A DNA stretch of 64,000 bases, taken from the NCBI GenBank assembly GCA_023410645.1, contig JAEYPQ010000065.1:62001-126000 (forward strand), read 5' to 3'. The position numbers were made by a program, and so were the translations under genes. The notes under the pieces are model-generated. The model ran no database searches. It saw only the letters and a program-made list of their open reading frames with translations, and was not told the DNA's origin. The DNA comes from Bacillota bacterium. GTDB lineage: Bacteria; Bacillota; Clostridia; TANB77; CAG-465. How positions within the stretch are numbered: position 1 is the stretch's first letter; each line of letters begins with the position of its first letter. Below, one piece after another: positions 7,250 through 15,024 of this stretch.

Positions 7250-9358
7250 ATGAAAAAACTTTTTAGAAAATTTTATGAATTTATAAATAATAGATATACA
7301 ATAATTACTATAGTAATTATTGTAATTTCTATTATATACATTTTCCAACTATTTAACTTACAAATAATAAATGGTAAAGAATATAGAGAACAATCTGAAA
7401 AAAGAATGCTAAGAACTGAGTCTGTAAGTGCACCAAGAGGTGAAATATATGATAGAAATGGTATAGTACTTGCAACTAGTAAATTATCCTACGATATAAG
7501 AATCTTTAAAGTAAAGGTATCTAGTGAGGAACAAAATAATTCAATTGCTGAATTAATAAAAATATTAGAATCTAATAACGATAAAATATATTCAACTTTT
7601 CCAATAAATGATACTTTGGATGGATTTAACTTTGGCTCAGAGGATGCTGAGAAACAATGGAAGAAGCAAGTAAATATTAAAGATGAATATACATTTGACC
7701 AAGTTATTGATTATTATATTGATAAATATGAATTAAGTAATATACAAGATAAAAAATTGCAAATAAAGATAATAGAAGTAAAGTATGAAGCAAATTTAAA
7801 TGGATATTCTCTATTTAATAGTGTTACAATTGCAAAAGATATATCTGAAAATTCAGTTGCACAAATAGAAGAAAAAAGGAACATATTATTTGGTATAGAT
7901 ATAATAAAAATTCCAAAAAGATATTACACTAATTCAAATCTTTTCTCACATGTAATAGGATATGTAAGTAAAGTTAGTAAGGGAGAATATGATAATTTAA
8001 AATCTCAAGGGTATACAATAAATAGTGATATTGGAAAGGCTGGCGTTGAACAGTCATTTGAAAAATATCTTAAAGGAACTGATGGTGAGATTAAAGTAGA
8101 GACTGATGCTATGGGAAATACATCGTCTGAATATACTTCTAAAGAAGCAATTTCAGGAAATAGCGTAACTCTAACTCTAGATTACAGATTACAAAAAGTA
8201 GCACAAGAGGCACTAGAAAGTAGTATTAAAGGGTTAAGAGATGGTACTCTTGTCAAAAAGAAAGTTCCAGATGCATCATCTGGTTCAGTAGTTGTACTTG
8301 ATGTTCAAACAGGTGAAGTCCTAGCAATGGCCAATTATCCAAATTATGATACAAATGCTATTATTAATGGAATGTCATATACAGATTGGAATAATCTTCA
8401 AACTGATCCATTAAAGCCTATGTTCAACAGAGCAATTTCTGGTACATATTCTCCAGGATCTACATACAAAATGCTAGTTGGTATAGCAGGACTTGAAAAA
8501 GGTGCTATTAAAGTCGATGAAAAAATATTAGATAAAGGAATATATCCATATGGTCATAATCCAAAATGTTGGATATACACACAATATGGTTTAACACATG
8601 GATATGTAGATATCGGTGATGCGATAAAAGAATCTTGTAATTATTTCTTTTATGAGGTAGGTAGAAGACTTGGAATTGATAATATAGTAGAATATGCTAA
8701 AATTTTTGGTCTTGGTCAAAAAACAGGAATTGAACTTAGTCAGGAAGATGCAGGAGTAATTGCCGGTGCAAATGCAGGAAGTGATTGGTACTTAGGTCAG
8801 ACCTTATCTGCTGCAATTGGTCAAGAGAGTAACGGATATACACCTATACAACTTGCAAACTATATTTCAGCAATTGCAAACGGTGGTAAGTTAAATAAAG
8901 TATCAGTTATAAAAAATGTAAATAATGAAGCAAAAAATACACAAGTATCTTTGAGTGAATTAGAAGAATATTCAAAAGCATTTACAGGTGTAAACTTTGA
9001 AGAAAAAGATTTAAATATTAAACCAGAATATATTAGTGCAGTAAAAGAAGGAATGTTATCAGTAACAAATGAAATAGGTGGAACATCTTATTTAGTATTT
9101 AAAAATAGTAATATACAAGTTGCTGGTAAAACAGGTACAGCTCAAATGCCTTCAGGATCAAATAATGGTATATTTGTTGGATTCGCTCCTTATGACAAAC
9201 CTAAAATTGCAGTTGTTGCAGTAATAGAGCACGGTGGAGAAGGTACTTATACTGCAAACGTTGTAAGACCAATAATGGAAGAATATTTTAACATAACTCA
9301 ACAAGATAAACAAAATGAGAGACCACAAAATGTGGTAGACAACAAAGTAGACTTTTAA
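7250..9358 (+). CDS. mrdA: Class B penicillin-binding protein 2 (elongation transpeptidase)
   Basis: D,D-transpeptidase that crosslinks peptidoglycan with RodA/MreBCD; 702 aa. One TM anchor at about 17-37. The PBP dimer domain starts with SAPRGEIYDRNGIVLATS (about 60-77). The transpeptidase domain has the catalytic serine in STYK (Ser404), the SxN motif in ESCNYFF and the KTGTAQ motif near 627. It closes the mre operon and is followed by a strong bidirectional terminator. No minCD genes follow, unlike Bacillus. Confidence 0.95.
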   Translation: MKKLFRKFYEFINNRYTIITIVIIVISIIYIFQLFNLQIINGKEYREQSEKRMLRTESVSAPRGEIYDRNGIVLATSKLSYDIRIFKVKVSSEEQNNSIAELIKILESNNDKIYSTFPINDTLDGFNFGSEDAEKQWKKQVNIKDEYTFDQVIDYYIDKYELSNIQDKKLQIKIIEVKYEANLNGYSLFNSVTIAKDISENSVAQIEEKRNILFGIDIIKIPKRYYTNSNLFSHVIGYVSKVSKGEYDNLKSQGYTINSDIGKAGVEQSFEKYLKGTDGEIKVETDAMGNTSSEYTSKEAISGNSVTLTLDYRLQKVAQEALESSIKGLRDGTLVKKKVPDASSGSVVVLDVQTGEVLAMANYPNYDTNAIINGMSYTDWNNLQTDPLKPMFNRAISGTYSPGSTYKMLVGIAGLEKGAIKVDEKILDKGIYPYGHNPKCWIYTQYGLTHGYVDIGDAIKESCNYFFYEVGRRLGIDNIVEYAKIFGLGQKTGIELSQEDAGVIAGANAGSDWYLGQTLSAAIGQESNGYTPIQLANYISAIANGGKLNKVSVIKNVNNEAKNTQVSLSELEEYSKAFTGVNFEEKDLNIKPEYISAVKEGMLSVTNEIGGTSYLVFKNSNIQVAGKTGTAQMPSGSNNGIFVGFAPYDKPKIAVVAVIEHGGEGTYTANVVRPIMEEYFNITQQDKQNERPQNVVDNKVDF

Positions 9359-9360
9359 AT

Positions 9361-9393
9361 AATGAATCGCATATTAAAAATATGCGATTCATT
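9361..9393. terminator. Bidirectional terminator between mrdA and ytaF
   Basis: Perfect 15-bp stem AATGAATCGCATATT / AATATGCGATTCATT with a 3-nt loop, between two convergent genes. Confidence 0.85.
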
Positions 9394-9410
9394 ATTATAT
9401 ATTATTACTT

Positions 9411-9965
9411 TTATAGTCTAATAAGTTCTAATAATCCTAGTGATATAAGAAGTAAGGAAGAAATAAGTATAGAATACTTTTGAACTTTTTTACTCCTAAT
9501 TTTTTTACCAATTTTATTTCCAAGATACATGAATAAATTGCAAAAAATAAAGGTAAATATTACAGTATATATAATATTTATACCACCTATACTTGCTGCA
9601 ATACCAATTGCAATATTGTTTGAAGAGAGTGCAAAGATTATAGTGCACAATTCTTTAACATTCAAATTCTTTGTCCCTATATCTTCATCAACTTTATTTA
9701 GAAAAATATCTTTAATTATAGAATATCCACCAATACCTATTAATAAAGATGCTCCTATAATATTTGCTAAATTTTCAGTTAAAAATAATGTTATAAGTCC
9801 TCCCATATACATGGAAAAAAAAGTTGCAATTGAAGTAGCAAGAGCAATAATTATATTTTTCTTAAATGGAATATGTACTTTCTTAATTCCGTAGGAAATA
9901 CCAATTATTATATTATCTATATTTGCAGATATAGCAAAAAGTATTGCCGAAATAATTTCTATCAA
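9411..9965 (-). CDS. ytaF: YtaF/MntP-like sporulation membrane protein
   Basis: 184 aa with six predicted TM helices. It opens with ISAILFAISANIDNIIIGISYGIKK and repeats the pattern halfway through (CTIIFALSSNNIAIGIAASIGG). This internal duplication with acidic/polar residues within helices is the signature of the YtaF/MntP cation-efflux superfamily. In Bacillus YtaF is annotated as a sporulation membrane protein; MntP exports manganese. Convergent with mrdA and divergent from the 10168 gene. Which cation, if any, it moves cannot be told. Confidence 0.8.
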   Translation of the reverse strand: MIEIISAILFAISANIDNIIIGISYGIKKVHIPFKKNIIIALATSIATFFSMYMGGLITLFLTENLANIIGASLLIGIGGYSIIKDIFLNKVDEDIGTKNLNVKELCTIIFALSSNNIAIGIAASIGGINIIYTVIFTFIFCNLFMYLGNKIGKKIRSKKVQKYSILISSLLLISLGLLELIRL

Positions 9966-10076
9966 AATGTTCTCCTTTCTATATAGCTTGTCATAATATA
10001 TTAAATGAAAAATAAAACAAAATGTTAATGATAAGAAAAGTTTTATATAATAGTTAATTAAGTAAATTATTTAGCA

Positions 10077-10105
10077 TTTACAATTCAAAACAAATATGTT
10101 ATAAT
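10077..10105 (+). promoter_or_regulatory. Sigma-A-type promoter of the 10168 gene
   Basis: TTTACA at 10077-10082, 17-nt spacer, TATAAT at 10100-10105, about 60 nt before the start codon. Confidence 0.65.
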
Positions 10106-10167
10106 TTAATACAAATGAATAGCTATTATATAAAATAATTGTTATATAAATGATTAAGGAGGTAAAT

Positions 10168-11376
10168 ATGATTGTAAAATTAGCAAAACTAAGTATTAAG
10201 GAGAATTTGTATAAGATTGAAATTAAAGAAATAAGATATGAAATAGCACGGATATTATCTGAACTCATCGAATGTAAACTATCTTACCATCCCGTAAGTT
10301 GCAAAATTGAAAATTTATATTCAATACAAATGAATTTTAAGACTAATCTTAAAGCTCGATTAGATAATATTAATATAATTGAATGTAAACTAGAAAATGA
10401 TGATAAGTATGTTGACTTTTGCAAATTAATATTAATTATTAGTTCAAAAAAAAATTCTGATACTGTGGATCATGTTATTGAGACTATTAGATCTATATAT
10501 AATGGTCTTAAAATATTCTGTGAAATAACTAGTCTTATTTCAAGAAGTTATTCAAACTTAATAGTAAAATTTGAAAGAATAAATAACGAAGATGTTTATA
10601 AGATTGAATTTAATCTATTAAATTCTTCAAAAGTCGCAAAAATTTTAGGAGGTTTAATTAAATGTACCTTATCACATTCTACATTTAATTATAGCATTGA
10701 TGATTTTTGCTCGGTAGATATAAATTTCGATTCCGCTACTCAATATAATAAACTAAATAATGATCAGATTAGTTATGAAATAAAAAATTATGAGGGATAT
10801 GATGATATTTGTAAATTAACATTAAATGTTAAATCAAAAAAGAATGTAAGTACAATGGATGTGATTATTGAATCTTTTTCTTCTATAATTAGTAACTTTC
10901 AAATCTTCTATGAAATAGTAAGTGCTGATTTTGAAATTTATTCGAAAATAAAGTATAGTAGCTCGTATCTTAATCTTAGTATTGAAAATGCAGGGTTTGG
11001 AGAACGGATAATTAATGCGTTAAAGTCTAAAAAAATATATAGTGTTAATGATTTAATAAAATGTACAGAATATGAAATATTCGGAATTAAAAATTTAGGA
11101 AAAACAAGTTTCGATAATTTAAAATTCATTTTAAATGAAAATGGATTTGAATTAAAAGATACAATTGAAACTACAAGTTTAAATAGTGAAAATTTTGGGA
11201 GGGTGGAAATTGAGGTACTTAATTTAGATAATAAAATAATATCAATGTTAAAGACAAGATATAAATATCTAGATGAAATTGTTAATTTACCAGATGAAGA
11301 ATTGACCAATATTCCTCGAATGGGTGGTCTCACTTTTGTTAAGCTTAAGAAGTGTTTAAAAGTATTTAATAATTAA
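10168..11376 (+). CDS. Unknown protein: duplicated N-terminal domain plus two RNAP alpha-CTD-like domains
   Basis: 402 aa, not a family I recognise as a whole. Residues 1-260 contain two copies of one domain; for example YVDFCKLILIISSKKNSDT...IFCEI matches YDDICKLTLNVKSKKNVST...IFYEI. Residues ~270-335 resemble the C-terminal domain of RNA polymerase alpha (FGERIINALKSKKIYSVNDL, then GIKNLGKTSFDNLK), a helix-hairpin-helix DNA/protein contact fold. A second, shorter copy ends the protein (IPRMGGLTFVKLKKCL). The ATG at 10168 follows AAGGAGG; an ATG at 10150 lies before that site. It stands alone with its own promoter and a long inverted repeat behind it. A role in transcription or DNA binding is inference. 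Confidence 0.75.
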   Translation: MIVKLAKLSIKENLYKIEIKEIRYEIARILSELIECKLSYHPVSCKIENLYSIQMNFKTNLKARLDNINIIECKLENDDKYVDFCKLILIISSKKNSDTVDHVIETIRSIYNGLKIFCEITSLISRSYSNLIVKFERINNEDVYKIEFNLLNSSKVAKILGGLIKCTLSHSTFNYSIDDFCSVDINFDSATQYNKLNNDQISYEIKNYEGYDDICKLTLNVKSKKNVSTMDVIIESFSSIISNFQIFYEIVSADFEIYSKIKYSSSYLNLSIENAGFGERIINALKSKKIYSVNDLIKCTEYEIFGIKNLGKTSFDNLKFILNENGFELKDTIETTSLNSENFGRVEIEVLNLDNKIISMLKTRYKYLDEIVNLPDEELTNIPRMGGLTFVKLKKCLKVFNN

Positions 11377-11426
11377 AATAAGGTGAAATGAGGCAATTTA
11401 AAAGAATTACCTCATTTCACCTTATT
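11377..11426. terminator. Long inverted repeat, probable terminator
   Basis: AATAAGGTGAAATGAGG pairs perfectly with CCTCATTTCACCTTATT, with further AATT/AATT pairing inside. The T-run on the plus side is weak (TTATTGAG); on the minus side it is better. Confidence 0.6.
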
Positions 11427-11479
11427 GAGTTAAGTATGATATTTTTATAAATATTGTTATTTGGTTATTTGTGTAATTT

Positions 11480-11508
11480 TTGTCAAATTTCTTCCTTTTT
11501 TATATATT
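11480..11508 (+). promoter_or_regulatory. Probable recJ promoter
   Basis: TTGTCA at 11480-11485, 17-nt spacer, TATATT at 11503-11508. The downstream half lies inside a 26-nt segment (11496-11521) that recurs upstream of relA. Confidence 0.45.
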
Positions 11509-11558
11509 TTGTAGTAAAATATATTTATTAGAATTTATTTTAAAATGGAGGAAATTGA

Positions 11559-13244
11559 ATGCAAAAAGTTTGGAATATAAAGAAGTATGACGAAGAAAAA
11601 ATAGAAGAAATTTCTAAGAAACATGGAATTTCAAAGATAATGGCTAAATTTTTAGTTGCAAGGGAAATTAAAGAAGAAGATATAGATACTTTTTTAAATG
11701 GTGATTTATCATATATTAAAGATCCTTTTTATTTCAAAGATATGGACAAGTTTGTCGATAGAGTATGTTCTGCTATTGATAACAAAGAGAGAATTTGTAT
11801 ATATGGTGATTATGACGTAGATGGAATTACAAGTATTACTGTAATGTATAAGTTTTTAGAAACAATAGGTGCTGATGTAATTTATTATTTGCCTGACAGA
11901 TTAATAGAAGGCTATGGAGTAAATAATTCTGCACTAGATTATATAAAATCACAAGGAACTAATCTCGTTATAACAGTTGATTGTGGTATAACAGCAGTAG
12001 AAGAAACTGAATATGCAAAATCAATAGGAATGGATGTGTGTATAACTGATCATCATGAATGTAGTGATATATTGCCAAGAGCAATGGCAATTGTAAATCC
12101 TAAAAGAAAAGACGATAATTCATATTTTAAAATGCATGCAGGTGTTGGAGTTGCCTTTAAATGCATAATGGCCTTAAGTAAGAAATATAATTTAAATGAA
12201 GAAAGTTACTTAAAATATTTGGATATTGTATCGATTGGAACAATATCAGATATTGTTCCTCTCTTAGATGAAAATAGAATTATATCAAAATTTGGTTTAA
12301 AACAAATTGCAAATACAAAAAATAGAGGATTAAAAGCATTATTTAATCTTGTTACATTTAAGGAAATAGATAGTATTATGGTATCTTTTGGAATGGCACC
12401 AAGGATTAATGCTTGTGGTAGAATGGGAAAGGCATCAGTTGCTGTGGAATTATTACTTGAACAAAATGAAAAGAAAGCAAATGAACTGGCAAATGAATTA
12501 GATAGATTAAATATATTAAGGCAACAAGTTGAAAAAGAAATTTTTGAACAAGCATCAGAAATGATTGAAAAAAACAAGTTATATGAAAAAAATAGCATTA
12601 TTTTATATAATGAAAATTGGCATAATGGTGTAATTGGCATAGTTGCCTCAAGACTTGTAAATATATATTATAGACCAGTGATTTTACTTACAAAAGAAAA
12701 TAATGTGATACGTGGTTCTGGAAGATGTCAAATGGGATTTTCACTATATGATGCACTTACTGATTGTAAAGAATTACTTATACAATTTGGCGGTCATGAA
12801 CTTGCAGCAGGACTTAGTATAGAAGAAAATAAAATAAATGATTTTATAGATAGATTTGAAGTTGTAGTTGAAAAAAACTCTATTAAATTAAACGAACAGA
12901 TAATAGATATAGACTTAGAAATATTCAAAGAAGATTTAAATGTTCAAATAATAAAAGATATATATAATTTAAAGCCTTATGGTCAGTCAAATAAGCAACC
13001 ATTATTTGTATATAAAAATTTAAAAATACATTCTATTAGAACTTTAAAAGATGATAAACATCTAAAACTCACATTAAAAGACGAGAAATATCTAATTGAT
13101 GCAGTTGCATTTTCACAAGGCGATAGGAGGGATGAATTAAAAATAGGAGATAAAATTGATGTGATTTGCAACATTGAATTAAATTCTTACAATACACCAA
13201 AAACGATTCAATTATTGATACAAGATTTTAAAAAATCATTATAG
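11559..13244 (+). CDS. recJ: Single-stranded-DNA-specific exonuclease RecJ
   Basis: 5'-3' ssDNA exonuclease of the DHH superfamily, acting in recombination and mismatch/base-excision repair. 561 aa. Metal motifs are intact: YGDYDVDGITS (about 84-94), TVDCGI, ITDHHEC (about 162-168), then DIVPLLDENR. The DHHA1 domain has GGHELAAGLSI near 412-422, followed by the OB-fold. Slightly shorter than many Firmicutes RecJ proteins (no long C-terminal extension). GGAGG precedes the ATG. The usual recJ-apt-relA order is interrupted here by two unrelated genes, and apt is missing. Confidence 0.94.
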   Translation: MQKVWNIKKYDEEKIEEISKKHGISKIMAKFLVAREIKEEDIDTFLNGDLSYIKDPFYFKDMDKFVDRVCSAIDNKERICIYGDYDVDGITSITVMYKFLETIGADVIYYLPDRLIEGYGVNNSALDYIKSQGTNLVITVDCGITAVEETEYAKSIGMDVCITDHHECSDILPRAMAIVNPKRKDDNSYFKMHAGVGVAFKCIMALSKKYNLNEESYLKYLDIVSIGTISDIVPLLDENRIISKFGLKQIANTKNRGLKALFNLVTFKEIDSIMVSFGMAPRINACGRMGKASVAVELLLEQNEKKANELANELDRLNILRQQVEKEIFEQASEMIEKNKLYEKNSIILYNENWHNGVIGIVASRLVNIYYRPVILLTKENNVIRGSGRCQMGFSLYDALTDCKELLIQFGGHELAAGLSIEENKINDFIDRFEVVVEKNSIKLNEQIIDIDLEIFKEDLNVQIIKDIYNLKPYGQSNKQPLFVYKNLKIHSIRTLKDDKHLKLTLKDEKYLIDAVAFSQGDRRDELKIGDKIDVICNIELNSYNTPKTIQLLIQDFKKSL

Positions 13245-13312
13245 TATACTATAATTTTTTATATTTTTTTAGTTTTGTAAGATAATAATTATATAGGAAA
13301 GAGGATAAATAT

Positions 13313-13993
13313 ATGAATAAAGAAGAAATAAAAAAACAAATTTTAGATGCTGCAAATTTTAGATTTGCGTGCAGAGATTATGATAAAAATAAAAAAATTA
13401 GTGATGAAGATTTTAACTTTATACTTGAAATAGGAAGATTATCACCAAGTTCATTTGGTCTTGAACCATGGAAATTCTTAGTTATTAAGGATAATCAAGA
13501 ATTAAAACAGAAAATCAGGAAAATTTCTCATGGGGCTGAAAAACAACTTGATTCTTGTAGTCACTTTGTTATAGTACTTGCAAGAAAAAAAATTGATACT
13601 AAATATGGTTCAGAATATATTGTAAATATGTTAAATAATGTAAGAAAAGTACCAGAAGAATGGGTTGAAGGATTTAATAACTCTTTAGGTGAATTTCAAA
13701 ATGGAAGTTTTAATTTATTTGAAAGTGATAGAGCAATATTTGACTGGGCAACTAAACAAACATATATACCACTTGGAAATATGATGTCAGCTGCTGCTCA
13801 AATTGGAATTGATTCTTGTGCAGTAGAAGGCTTTGATAAAAATGAACTTGAAAAACTATTAACTGAAGAAAATATTATAGATCCAGAACATTTTGGAGTA
13901 TCTTGCTTACTTGCATTTGGATATAGGGAACATGGACCAGCTTTTCCAAAGACAAGAAATCCATTTGAAGATGTAGTAGAATTTGTAGATTAA
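13313..13993 (+). CDS. Nitroreductase-family NAD(P)H-dependent flavoprotein
   Basis: FMN-dependent oxidoreductase, 226 aa. It has the N-terminal FACRDYDKNKKI arginine/serine-type FMN phosphate motif, GRLSPSSFGLEPWKFLVI, and a C-terminal FGYREHGPAFPKTRNPFEDVV block. This matches the NfsB/YfkO-like nitroreductases that use NAD(P)H to reduce quinones and nitro compounds. The physiological substrate is unknown. GAAAGAGG precedes the ATG. Own terminator follows at 14056-14090. Confidence 0.88.
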   Translation: MNKEEIKKQILDAANFRFACRDYDKNKKISDEDFNFILEIGRLSPSSFGLEPWKFLVIKDNQELKQKIRKISHGAEKQLDSCSHFVIVLARKKIDTKYGSEYIVNMLNNVRKVPEEWVEGFNNSLGEFQNGSFNLFESDRAIFDWATKQTYIPLGNMMSAAAQIGIDSCAVEGFDKNELEKLLTEENIIDPEHFGVSCLLAFGYREHGPAFPKTRNPFEDVVEFVD

Positions 13994-14055
13994 TATTTTT
14001 GTAACTTAAAGCATATAATTAAATATATAATAGTATAAGTTATATAGATTGATAG

Positions 14056-14090
14056 CACAGTAACGGTTTAACCTACTGTGTTTCTTTTTA
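14056..14090 (+). terminator. Rho-independent terminator after the nitroreductase gene
   Basis: CACAGTA / TACTGTG stem (14056-14062 with 14074-14080), an inner GGT/ACC pairing, then TTTCTTTTT. Confidence 0.75.
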
Positions 14091-14119
14091 AGTAGTAAGG
14101 AAGTTGGAGGAAATAATTA

Positions 14120-14854
14120 ATGGAATGGCTAATAAATAAAAATATTGCACATAGAGGACTACATAGTAATGATTTTCGAGTACCAGAAAATTCATTACTT
14201 GCATTTAGACTTGCAGTAGAAAAAAATATATCTATTGAGCTTGATGTACATGCCTTAAAAGATGGTACAGTTGTTGTGTTTCATGATGATAATTTAAAAA
14301 GAATGACTGGAGTTGATAAAAAGATATCAGAATGTACATATGAAGAGATAAGAAAATTGAAATTGTTAGATTCTAATCAAACAATACCACTTTTAGCAGA
14401 AGTATTTGATTTGGTAAATAATAAAGTCCCTATATTAATTGAAATAAAAAATACTTCAAAACTTGGTTATCTTGAAAGAAGATTACTTAGCATATTAAAA
14501 AAGTATAATGGGAGATGTGCAATTCAGTCTTTCAATCCTTTTAGTCTAATTTGGTTTAGAATTAATGCAAATTATATATATAGAGGTCAACTCTCTTCAT
14601 ATTTTATACATGAAAAATTATTTTTTATGAAAAAATGTCTAATTAAGAAACTTTTCTTTAATTTCTTAGTAAAACCTAATTTTATATCGTATAATATAGA
14701 AAATCTGCCCAATAAGAGAGTTAGGAAAATAAGAGAAAAAGGTATTCCTATTTTTGGATGGACTATTAGAAATGAATATGAATATAAGAAGGCTAAGATG
14801 TATTGTGATAGTATAATATTTGAAAATATAAATGTAGGATCAGAAATAACTTAA
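14120..14854 (+). CDS. Glycerophosphodiester phosphodiesterase
   Basis: GDPD-family TIM-barrel enzyme that splits glycerophosphodiesters into an alcohol and sn-glycerol 3-phosphate; 244 aa. Catalytic residues are visible: the N-terminal AHRG (His11, Arg12), PENSLLAF, the metal ligands in IELDVHALKDG and the second histidine in VVFHDDNLKRMTG. C-terminal IFGWTIRNEYEY carries the conserved tryptophan. There is no signal peptide, so it acts in the cytoplasm. TTGGAGGAA precedes the ATG. Confidence 0.92.
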   Translation: MEWLINKNIAHRGLHSNDFRVPENSLLAFRLAVEKNISIELDVHALKDGTVVVFHDDNLKRMTGVDKKISECTYEEIRKLKLLDSNQTIPLLAEVFDLVNNKVPILIEIKNTSKLGYLERRLLSILKKYNGRCAIQSFNPFSLIWFRINANYIYRGQLSSYFIHEKLFFMKKCLIKKLFFNFLVKPNFISYNIENLPNKRVRKIREKGIPIFGWTIRNEYEYKKAKMYCDSIIFENINVGSEIT

Positions 14855-14923
14855 TAATTGGTAAAATCAAATAATTTTAAAATATATTTATTAATAATTA
14901 TTTACTTGATTATTTACTCTAGG

Positions 14924-14961
14924 CAAGGAAAATTATAATTATATATTTTCCTTGTTTTTTT
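14924..14961 (+). terminator. Rho-independent terminator after the GDPD gene
   Basis: CAAGGAAAAT (14924-14933) pairs with ATTTTCCTTG (14945-14954), then seven Ts. Its T-run overlaps the presumed -35 of relA. Confidence 0.85.
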
Positions 14962-14980
14962 ATGTATTTTGTAGTAAAAT
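14952..14980 (+). promoter_or_regulatory. Probable relA promoter
   Basis: TTGTTT at 14952-14957, 17-nt spacer, TAAAAT at 14975-14980. It lies within the 26-nt segment shared with the recJ upstream region. Confidence 0.45.
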
Positions 14981-15024
14981 AAACTATATAAGTTATATAA
15001 TATTGTAAGTAAGGAGGTAGTTTA

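Noticed and set aside
9529..9894. Plus-strand 121-codon open frame opposite ytaF
   Set aside because: No ribosome site; the minus-strand frame gives a coherent six-helix membrane protein.
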